Shown here: positions 23,838 to 31,639 of the stretch, in pieces
Position numbering within the stretch: the stretch's first letter is position 1
How the letters are laid out: each line of letters begins with the position of its first letter
DNA from: Deltaproteobacteria bacterium
GTDB lineage: Bacteria; Myxococcota_A; UBA9160; UBA6930
Length of the DNA stretch: 52,985 nucleotides
NCBI GenBank assembly: GCA_029261795.1
Contig: JAJDAP010000099.1
Location: forward strand, 1 to 52,985
Direction of reading: 5' to 3'
Translations under genes and position numbers: made by a program
Notes under the pieces: model-generated
Databases searched by the model: none
Told to the model about the DNA's origin: nothing
What the model saw: the letters and a program-made list of their open reading frames with translations, nothing else

Positions 23838-24308
23838 TCAGGCCGTCGGCAGTGGTGGCCAGCGGCGTCGGACCGCGCGAGTGTCCGGTTGCCCCACGCG
23901 CTCCCAGTGTGCCCAGAGCACGGTTTCGATCCCGAACTCGAAGATCGGATCCTCGGGATCGAAGGACGGGAACGGAATCGCCTCGTGCACCCGGGCGCGC
24001 TCGCCGGGGTCGACCGTTTCGCGGGCCTGACCGCGCAGCTGGAACTCTTCGTCGTTCTCACCGAGAAACGCATGCAACGCATAACGACCGTCCCGGCGCA
24101 GGTCGCGCACCTTGGGCGAATGTGCCGCCGCCGACAGGTAGAGGCCCTGCCCGCAGAAGATTGGACAGACCGGAGCCAGGTGCAGGGCGCCGCTCGCCTG
24201 AGCCGTTCCGAGGAACGCGATCGCGACCCCGTCCTCTCCCACGAGAAGTCGCTTGCCCGCTTCCGCGAGGTGGGGCGCCGCCTCTGAAAACGCGGCCCAC
24301 GAGTTCAT
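23838..24308 (-). CDS. Pyridoxamine 5'-phosphate oxidase-like flavin-binding protein
   Basis: A 156-residue split-barrel protein: AIAFLGTAQASGALHLAPVCPIFCGQGLYLSAAAHSPKVRDL (in pieces) is the classical PPOX opening, with the later ALHAFLGENDEEFQLRGQA. Members bind FMN, F420 or heme and reduce small molecules. The C-terminus ends with a Trp/Arg-rich tail. Start ATG at 24308; no clear Shine-Dalgarno. Confidence 0.8.
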   Translation of the reverse strand: MNSWAAFSEAAPHLAEAGKRLLVGEDGVAIAFLGTAQASGALHLAPVCPIFCGQGLYLSAAAHSPKVRDLRRDGRYALHAFLGENDEEFQLRGQARETVDPGERARVHEAIPFPSFDPEDPIFEFGIETVLWAHWERVGQPDTRAVRRRWPPLPTA

Positions 24309-24428
24309 GGCAGCACCCGCCAGTCGTCAGTTCCGCTGGCCGCCATTGCGATCTTCATTGCCCGTCTCCAGTCGCGGCAGTGCGAGCCCGGCGCCGCCTC
24401 TCGTTCTCTCGCCCATCCTATCAGGCGC

Positions 24429-24434
24429 TAGTCT
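24429..24434 (+). promoter_or_regulatory. -10 hexamer for a leaderless methyltransferase gene
   Basis: TAGTCT, then CGCTTC, then the GTG at 24441. Confidence 0.52.
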
Positions 24435-24440
24435 CGCTTC

Positions 24441-25226
24441 GTGTCCGATTCGATCGACAGCGAGTATCGCGGCCTGTCCGCCTCGGCGTGGGATCTTCTG
24501 CGCGGCGATACGAGCCGCTGGCCCGACCGCGCATTCTATCGCGAGGTGATCGAGTGCTCCGGCCAGCCAGTCCTAGATGTGGGCTGCGCCACCGGCCGGT
24601 TGCTGATCGACTATGCCGCGAGTGGGATCGAGATCGACGGTATCGACGCTTCGCCGGAGATGCTGCGACTTTGCACGGAGAAGGCGCGAGCGCTGGGTCT
24701 CGAGAAGCCCGAGCTGCTTCGATAGACGATCCAGACGCTCGATCTGCCACGATGCTATGCGACGATCCTGGTCCCCTCGAGCACCTTCCAGTTGCTCGCC
24801 CGTCCCGGCGAGGCGGAGCAAGGCCTGGGGCGGCTCTTCGCCCAGCTCGAACCTGGCGGCACCCTGGTAATGTCCTTCATGGAAGTCTGGCGCGAAGGCG
24901 AGCCGCTCCGACGGGAACGCCTCGTCGGCGAAGCTGTGCGGCCCGAGGACGGGGCACGGATTCGCCACGACGAGATCACGGATTTCGAGCCGGAGAGCCG
25001 AATCGCTCGAACCCGGAACCTCTATCAGGTCTGCGTAGACGAGCAGCTCGTGGCGTCAGATCGTCACGATGACGTGCTGGGTTGGTACAGCCAGGAGGAG
25101 ATCCGATCGCTCCATGAGCGAGCCGGATTCGAAGAGGTCCGCATCGTCTCCGGCTTTTCCTGGCAACCTGCCGGGCCCGAGGACCGCGTCTTCTGCTGTC
25201 TCGCCCGCCGCCCGCAGGCGGGGTGA
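24441..25226 (+). pseudogene. SAM-dependent methyltransferase interrupted by an in-frame TAG
   Basis: One frame encodes a complete class I methyltransferase of about 261 residues, broken by TAG at 24723-24725. Before the stop are motif I (VLDVGCATGRLL) and SPEMLRLC; after it the same frame continues TIQTLDLPRCYATILVPSSTF and on to a normal end at 25226 (GFEEVRIVSGFSW). The stop lies where relatives usually carry Gln before the LDLPR segment, so CAG to TAG is the simplest cause. Possibilities are a recent nonsense mutation, a sequencing error, or suppression; pyrrolysine is unlikely here. Confidence 0.85.
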
Positions 25227-25256
25227 TGGGCTACACCCGGGGCGGAGGAATTCGCC

Positions 25257-26048
25257 ATGGGAAGACTCGAAGGAAAGGTCGCCATCGTCACGGGTGCCGC
25301 GCGGGGAACCGGCTCGGAGACCGCTCGTCTGTTCGCCGAGGAAGGCGCTCGCGTCTGCATTGCCGACGTGCTGGAAGAGCGCGGCCGTGAGCACGCGGCA
25401 TCGATTGGACGCGACGCCTTCTTCCATCGACTCGATGTCCGCCGCGAAGAAGACTGGGACGCCCTGATCACGGCCGTCCACGACCGCCTCGGACCGGTCG
25501 ACGTCCTGATCAACAATGCCGCGATCCTGGACGTCCGACCGATCGCGGAGTTGGACGTCGAGATCGCGCGCAACATCCTCGACGTCAATCTCGTGGGCGC
25601 CATGATCGGCACGCGAAGCGTCCTGGCGGACATGGTCGAGCGCGGGCAGGGTGCGATCGTGAACATGGGATCGATCGATGCGATGGAGGGCATGGGTTGG
25701 GTGGCACCCTACGCGGCTTCGAAGTGGGGCCTGCGAGGCTTCACCAAGAGCGCGGCCCTCGAACTCGGACAGAAGGGGATCCGGATCAACCTCGTCTGCC
25801 CGGCAGGCGGCAACCGGGAACTCACCGAGGGCTTCTCGAAGAACCTGATGAAACGCGTCGAAGCCGGCGAGAAGATCGAGGTCAAGGGGCTCGACCATGG
25901 TGTGATGGGTGGGCGCCACGCCGGGCCGCGGGACATCGCCAACGTCGTTCTGTTCCTCGCCTCGGATGACGCGGCGTTCTGCAATGGCGCCGAGTACCTG
26001 GTGGATGGCGGCCACACCGCGGGGCACATCTGGTTCGGGACGGAGTGA
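25257..26048 (+). CDS. Short-chain dehydrogenase/reductase
   Basis: A 263-residue classical SDR. NAD(P)-binding TGAARGTGSETA (12-23), the NNAA stretch (about 83-86), the active-site Ser in MGSIDAM and YAASK follow each other at usual spacing. It resembles 3-alpha/20-beta-hydroxysteroid dehydrogenase-type and other secondary-alcohol dehydrogenases, so a steroid substrate is possible but unproven. GGAGGA precedes the ATG. It is 30 bases after the broken methyltransferase and convergent with the nitroreductase. Confidence 0.92.
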   Translation: MGRLEGKVAIVTGAARGTGSETARLFAEEGARVCIADVLEERGREHAASIGRDAFFHRLDVRREEDWDALITAVHDRLGPVDVLINNAAILDVRPIAELDVEIARNILDVNLVGAMIGTRSVLADMVERGQGAIVNMGSIDAMEGMGWVAPYAASKWGLRGFTKSAALELGQKGIRINLVCPAGGNRELTEGFSKNLMKRVEAGEKIEVKGLDHGVMGGRHAGPRDIANVVLFLASDDAAFCNGAEYLVDGGHTAGHIWFGTE

Positions 26049-26053
26049 CCGAT

Positions 26054-26503
26054 CTAACGTTTCGCGAGCTTGCGCGGTGACAGCACGGCGAAGGCCCAGC
26101 CCGCCTTCGTGTAGGGTGCCAGAAACCGGGTCACCGCCTGCATGTGCGACGGGAGCGATTTCGGGACCCGGAAGCGCTTGCCCTCCGTCATCACGAACGC
26201 CTGGGCCTCCCGTCCGCGCCCACCCATCCAATACTTGACCCGCGGCTGGGTTACCAGGTTTCGCACCCACTGCGAACGACCCCCACGGAAGGTTCCGATC
26301 ACGACGTGATCGCCGATCCGGGTCGCCGCCAGCGGACTCCGGATCTGCCGGCCCGACTTCCTGCCCTCGGCCTCCAGCACGATCAACCCGCCCGGAGCCA
26401 ACCGCGGCGAACCGACGCCGGCACGAACCAACGGTTCCACGACGCGGTTCAGCATTCGAAAGAACTCGATTTCGACGCTACGAGAACTGGGCGCCTTGGC
26501 CAC
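26054..26503 (-). CDS. Deazaflavin (F420)-dependent nitroreductase family protein
   Basis: A 149-residue DDN-type split-barrel protein: the family signature LEAEGRKSGRQIRSPLAA, then VVIGTFRGGRSQWVRNLVTQP, and the C-terminal helices. Such proteins use reduced F420 on quinones or other substrates near the membrane. With two LLM-class enzymes in the window it hints at F420 synthesis in the organism. Convergent with the SDR, 5 bases apart. Confidence 0.88.
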   Translation of the reverse strand: MAKAPSSRSVEIEFFRMLNRVVEPLVRAGVGSPRLAPGGLIVLEAEGRKSGRQIRSPLAATRIGDHVVIGTFRGGRSQWVRNLVTQPRVKYWMGGRGREAQAFVMTEGKRFRVPKSLPSHMQAVTRFLAPYTKAGWAFAVLSPRKLAKR

Positions 26504-26539
26504 GGGTGGTCCTTTCGGAGCGGTCTCTGCAGCCGGTTG

Positions 26540-26911
26540 CTAGGTGGATTCCGAGAAGCAGAGGATATAGCCATCCGGGTCCTCGACGTAGAAGTCGAGG
26601 TTTCCCCAAGGACGTTGCTCCAGCGACCTGGTGATCGGAGCACCGCGCGCAGCGAGCTCGTCATGGAGTTCGCGAACCCCTTCGACCTCCATGAAGGCGT
26701 CCAGATGCTCGCCGGCCTTGCGATGCGAGCGCTCGGCCTCGAGCTTCGTCGCACATTTCATGTGGATCCGGCCGCCGCCTAGCGAGAGGCTGGCGTAGAA
26801 ATCGTCATAGACGAAATCCCGGGTGAAGCCGAGCCGCTCTTCGTAGAAGGCCAGTGTCTTGCCGAGATCCTCCACGAGGAACTGCGGCGCCGCGTTCAGG
26901 ATCTTCGCCAT
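26540..26911 (-). CDS. VOC-family protein (bleomycin-resistance-like)
   Basis: A 123-residue protein: APQFLVEDLGKTLAFYEERLGF, an arginine-free middle, and LDFYVEDPDGYILCFSE at the end, the usual VOC pattern. The first module has Gln where metal-binding relatives have His, so it may bind substrate without a metal. ATG 26911 with GGAGGT 9 bases upstream is chosen over the in-frame ATG at 26938. TAGGGT within TGATAGGGT (26937-26945) is a likely -10. Confidence 0.88.
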   Translation of the reverse strand: MAKILNAAPQFLVEDLGKTLAFYEERLGFTRDFVYDDFYASLSLGGGRIHMKCATKLEAERSHRKAGEHLDAFMEVEGVRELHDELAARGAPITRSLEQRPWGNLDFYVEDPDGYILCFSEST

Positions 26912-26965
26912 GCCGGGCCACCTCCGGTTTCCCGCCACCCTATCACGAAGCAGCTTCGAGGCGCG

Positions 26966-27571
26966 CTAGACGTCGTCGAAAAACGTCACCTCGCCGGTCT
27001 CGAGCGAATACACGGCACCCACGACGCGAAGCCCCTCGTTCTGGATCAGTTTCTCCAGGACCTCGGAGCCGTGTCGCAGGTGATCCACGGCGTAGGCCAC
27101 GTTGGCGTGTACCGCGTGCTGGATCAAACTCTCGGGATCGTCGCGCAGCTCTGTCTGCATCAACTCTGCAATCGACGGCCGGATCCGGTCGACGATCGAA
27201 CGCAAGTTGAGCGATTGATCTTCCATCGGCTGGCGCAGCTCGTCGAGCGTCGCGAGCACGGCGCCACATTGGGTATGGCCGAGTACGACGACGAGTCGCG
27301 TGTGGAATCGCGTCGCCGCGAACTCGACGCTGCCAACCTGGGAGGGCGCGACGATGTTTCCGGCGACCCGGATCACGAACAGATCGCCGAGGCCCTGACC
27401 GAAGACGAACTCGGCCGGCACGCGGGCATCCGAACAGCCGAGGATGATCGCGATGGGCTCCTGCTCCGCGGTGCCGTTCCCGCCGGGCTGGGGATCCGGA
27501 CTGCGGGTTCCCGCCACGAAGCGGCGGTTGCCCTCTCGTAGCCGCTGGAGTGCCTCTTCGGCAGAGATCAT
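26966..27571 (-). CDS. Beta-class carbonic anhydrase
   Basis: A 201-residue beta-carbonic anhydrase, hydrating CO2 to bicarbonate. The zinc ligands Cys46 (in CSDAR, with Asp48/Arg50 dyad), His99 and Cys102 (HTQCG) are all present, as is the VIRVAGN segment. GGGAG is upstream of the ATG at 27571; the longer frame to 27604 has no RBS. The 190 bases upstream (27572-27761) contain a TAGCTT/TGTTAGC sequence that may be a promoter, but no gene. Confidence 0.95.
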   Translation of the reverse strand: MISAEEALQRLREGNRRFVAGTRSPDPQPGGNGTAEQEPIAIILGCSDARVPAEFVFGQGLGDLFVIRVAGNIVAPSQVGSVEFAATRFHTRLVVVLGHTQCGAVLATLDELRQPMEDQSLNLRSIVDRIRPSIAELMQTELRDDPESLIQHAVHANVAYAVDHLRHGSEVLEKLIQNEGLRVVGAVYSLETGEVTFFDDV

Positions 27572-27761
27572 GGTTTCTCGCTCCCGGATCGCTGGTGGTG
27601 GCAAGCTAACACATGCGGGCTTCCAAGCCGAGCTGCCGGGTCTCGAATCCTATTGTTAGGCGTCGGATCGCTCCAGGTCGAATGTCACATACACGGAGAG
27701 CCGGTCCGAACGTCTTCGGGGTGGCGTTCTCGGCGAGCGCTCTACGCGTTCGAGCGGTGCT

Positions 27762-28532
27762 TCATGTTCCCGAGGCCGCGGCCGGAGCCGCCAGCAGAAC
27801 GGCCTCCGCGAACGCGATGGTGTTCGCGAGCGCGTGCATCGCGAGGCACGGCACCAGCGAGCGAGTGCGGATTCGGGCAGCGGCGAACATCATTCCCATA
27901 ACGAGAATCGTCGCAATGCCGTAGAAATCGTACTGCAAATGGATGATCGCCCATGCCGTCGAGGAGACCAGGGCGGCGATGGTCACCGGGAGCCCGCTCG
28001 ACTCGAGGGCGCTCAACAGGAAGCCGCGAAAGAAGATCTCTTCGAACGCCGGGGCGAAGACCACCAGCGCCGCGAACAGGAGGAGCGGCTGAGCGGAGGC
28101 CGCGTATGCCTCCGCCATGAACTCGGGAACGACCGGGCGTCCCAGCGCCACGGTCAACGTGTCCGAGGCCACCACGAATGCCACCAATCCGAGACACCAG
28201 ATGGCGACGCTTCGGGCCTCGGCCGGGCGAACGCCCAGGAAGCCCCAAGCGTCCGACTCGCGCCGCCCTGCCAGGAACCTCACCAACGGTACGCAGGCCA
28301 GGGCCGTTGCCACGGTCGAGAGCCAGAGTACCAGGCCGTTCGACTCGATCCCGTCGGCCCATGCCTCCACGTTCAGGTCCGGGTCGCCTGCCACCTTTGC
28401 CGCGAGCGTTGCGGAGACGACGAGGGTCTGCGCGGCGATGAAGGCGCCGACGACCACCAGCGAATAACCTGCAGTTCGTCCAAGGCTCCAGCGCCGCGGG
28501 GGTCGGTTGGGATCTTCCGGATCGATCGGCAC
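27762..28532 (-). CDS. CPBP-family intramembrane glutamic protease
   Basis: A 256-residue membrane protein with about seven to eight helices and the catalytic motifs of the CAAX-processing/bacteriocin-immunity (Abi) family: EEIFFRG (EExxxR), a later HLQYDF, and HALAN. It would cleave or modify membrane peptides. The GTG at 28532 is chosen over the TTG at 28592 because AAGGAGG lies 6 bases upstream of it. Confidence 0.88.
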   Translation of the reverse strand: MPIDPEDPNRPPRRWSLGRTAGYSLVVVGAFIAAQTLVVSATLAAKVAGDPDLNVEAWADGIESNGLVLWLSTVATALACVPLVRFLAGRRESDAWGFLGVRPAEARSVAIWCLGLVAFVVASDTLTVALGRPVVPEFMAEAYAASAQPLLLFAALVVFAPAFEEIFFRGFLLSALESSGLPVTIAALVSSTAWAIIHLQYDFYGIATILVMGMMFAAARIRTRSLVPCLAMHALANTIAFAEAVLLAAPAAASGT

Positions 28533-28653
28533 TGCGAGCCTCCTTGTCTCCAGGCTGGGGACTTCGCTGGCCAACGGACTCCGGCTCCGCAAGGTACGAT
28601 CGCCCAGACAGGGACCTCGGCCGGATCATCCTATCATGACAAGAATCCTGTAC

Positions 28654-28904
28654 CTAACAGGCTGGCACGTCGCACTCCAGGTGGATGTCCTCCGGCTCGA
28701 GCTCGAACAAGTCGGGCTCGATGTCGTGTGCCAGGCGGCAGCCACGGCGCAGATAGAAATCCACCGTGTTCTGGCTCGGCGGTAGTAGACCCGGTCGATC
28801 ACCTCCGCCCGGTCGATCGACCAGACCTCGGGAATTTCCTCGGGCTGGAGTTTCCTGACCCGCAGCCCGAGTTCGCCGAGCCGCACCTCCGTCTTGAGAT
28901 CCAT
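28654..28904 (-). pseudogene. GNAT acetyltransferase with an internal deletion and frameshift
   Basis: The 5' part (from ATG 28904, with GAGGAG upstream) reads VRKLQPEEIPEVWSIDRAEVI then DRVYYR. In the +1-shifted frame from about 28778, the sequence is SQNTVDFYLRRGCRLA, then ELEPEDIHLECDVPAC to the stop at 28654. These are the beginning and end of one GNAT family; the central block, including the acetyl-CoA loop, is missing. The junction lies near 28775-28782. About 80 residues' worth of coding sequence is absent. Confidence 0.77.
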
Positions 28905-28945
28905 CTCTTCGTCTCCTCAGTGAAGCGAACATGGACTCTGGAAGC

Positions 28946-29539
28946 CTAACGTTGAACGAGGCCGTCGATACCCGTAGCGACATCCCGCTCGAAGGCGGCA
29001 TCGGTGGTGAACAGGTATCCGATGCCACCCCGTTCTGCCCACGCGTCCAGATTGGATGGTTTGTTGTCGATCAACAGCGCTCGCGAGGGATCATGGCCGA
29101 AACCCATCCGGTCGAGGGCGAGCCCACAGAGCGCCCCCTTGTCGATCGTCCGCTCTTCGCCTGAGACGACGACGGCGTCGCAGCAAGCTGCGAGGTCGCA
29201 TCCGGGCACGATCACTTCGGAGAAGAAGACAGGATTGACGGTTACGATGGCTTGCGGCAGGTGGCGGGAGCGGAAGAACGCGTAGCTGAACGGGAAGAAC
29301 GCCAGTAGATCGGTCCGGGAGAGGTGCGCGAGGATCTCCTGCTCGCTCCGCGACATCCGTCTGGCCAACGCGGCCACGAAGCCGCGGGTGTCGAGATCGC
29401 CCAGATTCCAGGCGGCTCCGAGGCCTTCGTCGAACGAGCGGTATACGTCCATCCATTCCGGGCTGCCACGCCAGAGCGAGCGCTCATCACAGAGCGTGTC
29501 GCCGAAGTCCCAGAGCAGGCATTGAACGAACATCGGCAT
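28946..29539 (-). CDS. HAD-like protein, DFGDT variant
   Basis: A 197-residue protein. The HAD motif I is LLWDFGDTLC (nucleophile Asp, second Asp replaced by Gly), a Lys in RTIDKGALC and an acid in LLIDNKPSNLDAWAERG. The layout is that of HAD-IA phosphatases. The start is ATG 29539 or 29533; long upstream extensions are not protein-like. The stop codon overlaps a GTTAGGC sequence (28943-28949). Confidence 0.68.
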   Translation of the reverse strand: MPMFVQCLLWDFGDTLCDERSLWRGSPEWMDVYRSFDEGLGAAWNLGDLDTRGFVAALARRMSRSEQEILAHLSRTDLLAFFPFSYAFFRSRHLPQAIVTVNPVFFSEVIVPGCDLAACCDAVVVSGEERTIDKGALCGLALDRMGFGHDPSRALLIDNKPSNLDAWAERGGIGYLFTTDAAFERDVATGIDGLVQR

Positions 29540-29558
29540 CGATCCTGACGCGACGTGG

Positions 29559-29975
29559 TCAGGCGGCAGACGCGTACTGCGTGAGTTCGATAACGACACC
29601 GTCCGGAGCCGCGATGTATGCGTAGCTGAGCCCCGATGGTTCAGACCGCGGTTCCGCAAGCACCCGAACCCCTGACGCCGATAGCTCAACGATTGCGGCA
29701 GAGACGTCGTCAACGCGCAGGCCGAAATGGGCGACGCCAAAGCCATGATCGTATGCGCCATCTCCGGCTTTGATCGGGCCGGCCGGGGCCATGCCGGAGG
29801 GGAAGCTACCGACGACCAGGATCTGTCCACCCAGGGCCAGAAAGATACGGAGGTCGCCGCTGATGTTCGTGTTGCGGTGGACCGGGGTGGCGCTCAAGTG
29901 ATGCGTATAGAACTGCGCCGACGCCTCCGGCTCCGCCGCGTAGATGTGGATATGATCGAGTAAGTGCACCTGCAC
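29559..29975 (-). CDS. VOC-family protein
   Basis: A 138-residue two-module VOC protein: LLDHIHIYAAEPEASAQFY (His metal ligand), HFGLRVDDVSAAI (His) and GVVIELTQYA (Glu). All three metal ligands are visible, so metal-dependent chemistry is likely. GTG at 29975 is a guess; another GTG six bases on (29969) is equally placed, and neither has a Shine-Dalgarno. Confidence 0.77.
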   Translation of the reverse strand: MQVHLLDHIHIYAAEPEASAQFYTHHLSATPVHRNTNISGDLRIFLALGGQILVVGSFPSGMAPAGPIKAGDGAYDHGFGVAHFGLRVDDVSAAIVELSASGVRVLAEPRSEPSGLSYAYIAAPDGVVIELTQYASAA

Positions 29976-30047
29976 GAATCGGCTCTGCCTTCTGCTGCCC
30001 GACGGATCGGCGGCGCAGCTGCCGAGCACCGCGCTTGCTGGCCCGTT

Positions 30048-30242
30048 CTACTGAACTCGACGCCGAAGCAGCGAACGGGCCGCGGCAGCTGCCAGGAGGC
30101 CCGCCACGCAGACCAACGCCACATGAAACGGATCTGTCAGGTAGTGCGCAACCGTGGTCTCGGCGCCAGCGAAGTGATTGGGGTGCGCGGCCGCAACCGT
30201 GGGGACCAGAACGGCCCCGATTGTCGCTGTGATCCTGGTCAT
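30048..30242 (-). CDS. Small exported or membrane protein
   Basis: A 64-residue protein with a cleavable-looking N-terminus (ATIGAVLVPTVAAAHPNHFAG) and a C-terminal hydrophobic helix ending RSLLRRR. The family is not recognised. ATG 30242 is supported by AAGGAG 5 bases upstream, whereas the in-frame ATG at 30275 has none. The 220 bases upstream (30243-30462) hold no gene I can support. Confidence 0.55.
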   Translation of the reverse strand: MTRITATIGAVLVPTVAAAHPNHFAGAETTVAHYLTDPFHVALVCVAGLLAAAAARSLLRRRVQ

Positions 30243-30462
30243 TCGATCTCCTTCCTCGTCCCGTCCAACGGACATGGCGCCAGGCTGTAGGCAGCGCAGT
30301 GCCGCCCGAATCCAGAACGCCGATTGCCCTGCAGGCTACCACGGCCCACCGGCTCTCCGCCTGTCTGGTCGGCTGGGGCGCCTTCGATGCTGCGCGAACC
30401 GAGTGAAACAGATCGGTGCGGATGGAGCGCGACTCGCCGTCCGAGGATCTCGGATCAGACGG

Positions 30463-30846
30463 TCAGGTGTGGACCCGCGGCGTGATGACCCAGCCCCTGG
30501 TCGTTGATGATGCCAGTAGCTCCTCGGGGTGCTCGCCGTCTCGGGCATCAAGCAGGGCTCTCTCGAAGTTCGACAACCAGCCGTAGAAGAAGCAATCGAA
30601 GCGGTAGCGCTCAACAGGGTCCAGCGACGAGAGATCCGCGTGTCCGCGGAGCACCACGCTCGTGACTTCAGAATCCTCTACAAGGGTGCGCAGACTCGCA
30701 TTCACGCCAGCTGCGATATCTCCGAGGTTGGACCGCCGCTGTGCGTGCGTGTTCTGGCGGATCTGGCCCGCAAGGTAGACGAAGGAGACGATCACGCCGA
30801 CCGCCGCGAGAAGTTCTGCAAGTGCCCCGATCGCGTCCCAGTTCAT
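30463..30846 (-). CDS. Membrane protein fragment, truncated at the C-terminus
   Basis: A 127-residue protein with one N-terminal helix (IGALAELLAAVGVIVSFVYLA) and a Q-R-NT motif, resembling a common family of about 180-200 residues (MNW-AIGA-GE-...-QIRQNT) whose C-terminal part is absent here: after FERALLDARDGEHPEEL the reading degenerates to a short tail. GAGGA lies just before the ATG. Probably a truncated cassette-like gene. Confidence 0.5.
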   Translation of the reverse strand: MNWDAIGALAELLAAVGVIVSFVYLAGQIRQNTHAQRRSNLGDIAAGVNASLRTLVEDSEVTSVVLRGHADLSSLDPVERYRFDCFFYGWLSNFERALLDARDGEHPEELLASSTTRGWVITPRVHT

Positions 30847-30856
30847 TCCTCGAGCC

Positions 30857-31050
30857 GCCCAACGAACCGGCGCTCAGCGGCCAGCAACAGCGCTGACCGG
30901 CCCGATCCGTTCACCAAGTATGCCGGCCGACGGCAACCAAGGCCAATGGAACCGAGCTGGTGGTGGTCCGCCGCAACCGCTGTTGGGTGGCGCCTCGCGA
31001 TCGGTGCGTTCTGCGCAATTCCGCGTATGCGTTTCAACGCCATGTTATGC
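30857..31050 (-). repeat. attC-like ends flanking a gene-free segment
   Basis: On the minus strand, GCATAACATGGCGTTGAA (31050 to about 31033) aligns with the 5' half of integron attC sites (GNNTAACAANNCGTTCAA). The segment ends in CGGTTCGTTGGGC (30857-30869), like an attC 3' core (GTTRRRY). The same CGGTTCGTT occurs before the DUF3024 gene (31457-31465), followed by ATGC. No matching inner palindromic stem was found, so it may be a chance or degenerate site. The 240-base stretch has no gene. Confidence 0.3.
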
Positions 31051-31086
31051 CGCACCCACCCTGGAGCCTCGATTCGGAGATGCGCT

Positions 31087-31434
31087 CTAGCCGAAGAAGC
31101 AGCAGTGCGCGTCCTCGTCGACCACCTGGAGGAACTCCTCGATCGAGGATGCCGTCGGGTATGGTTCGTAGCGGTGCCATCTGAGGTCGGCGCGTTGCCA
31201 GTACACGCGCCATTCTTTCGCCCGCTTCACGTAGGTCGCTTTGGCCACGCTTTCTTCCACGGTCTCGCTCGGGCGCTGCCAGTCTGGCCGGATCTCGAAA
31301 ATCTCGATGCTCTGGCCTTCGAGTCTGAAGCCCAGGTCCAGCTGGGGACGAATCTCGGGAGGCGGACGGCGCGTTTCAATGAACCGGGAAGCTGCCTTCT
31401 CGAATCGCCTTTGTTCGAACTCGGAGAAGGCCAT
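31087..31434 (-). CDS. DUF3024 family protein
   Basis: A 115-residue protein matching DUF3024 end to end: the RRPPPEIRPQLDLGFRLEGQ opening, FEIRPDW, VAKATYVKRAKEWRVYWQR, and a terminal EFLQVVDED then CCFFG. Function is unknown. The ATG at 31434 follows a GTTATGC core-like site by about 20 bases, and no strong RBS precedes it. Probably a mobile or accessory gene. Confidence 0.85.
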   Translation of the reverse strand: MAFSEFEQRRFEKAASRFIETRRPPPEIRPQLDLGFRLEGQSIEIFEIRPDWQRPSETVEESVAKATYVKRAKEWRVYWQRADLRWHRYEPYPTASSIEEFLQVVDEDAHCCFFG

Positions 31435-31613
31435 GAGATGGTCACTCGTGCGGCATAACGAACCGCGATTCGGCTGCGACGGGCAGCGCTGGCGCCGGAA
31501 TGCTACCGAAATCGGTCTCCCGGGCTGTCCACAGAAGCCGAGCCGTCGGCGGCAGGCTGGGGGATCGCCGGCGCCATTGCCTGACGGCTTCCGCGCCGCG
31601 CGATGGACATCCA

Positions 31614-31633
31614 AATTGAAACATGTTTCAATT
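31614..31633. promoter_or_regulatory. KstR-type operator (perfect 20-bp palindrome) at the TetR gene
   Basis: aattgaaacatgtttcaatt is a perfect palindrome, and its core TGAAACATGTTTCA fits the mycobacterial KstR consensus TNNAACNNGTTNNA. It ends 6 bases before the TetR GTG start, so the regulator would repress itself. Two related boxes precede the operons. Confidence 0.82.
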
Positions 31634-31639
31634 CTGGTC

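Noticed and set aside
24723..24725. TAG as pyrrolysine in the methyltransferase
   Set aside because: This family is not a methylamine methyltransferase, and the position corresponds to Gln in relatives, so a nonsense change is simpler.
22934..25072. 712-codon plus-strand open frame
   Set aside because: Arginine-rich shadow of several minus-strand genes; typical of high-GC DNA.
30843..31055. 70-codon minus-strand frame beginning MRHNMALKR
   Set aside because: It falls exactly within the attC-like segment and has no protein-like features.
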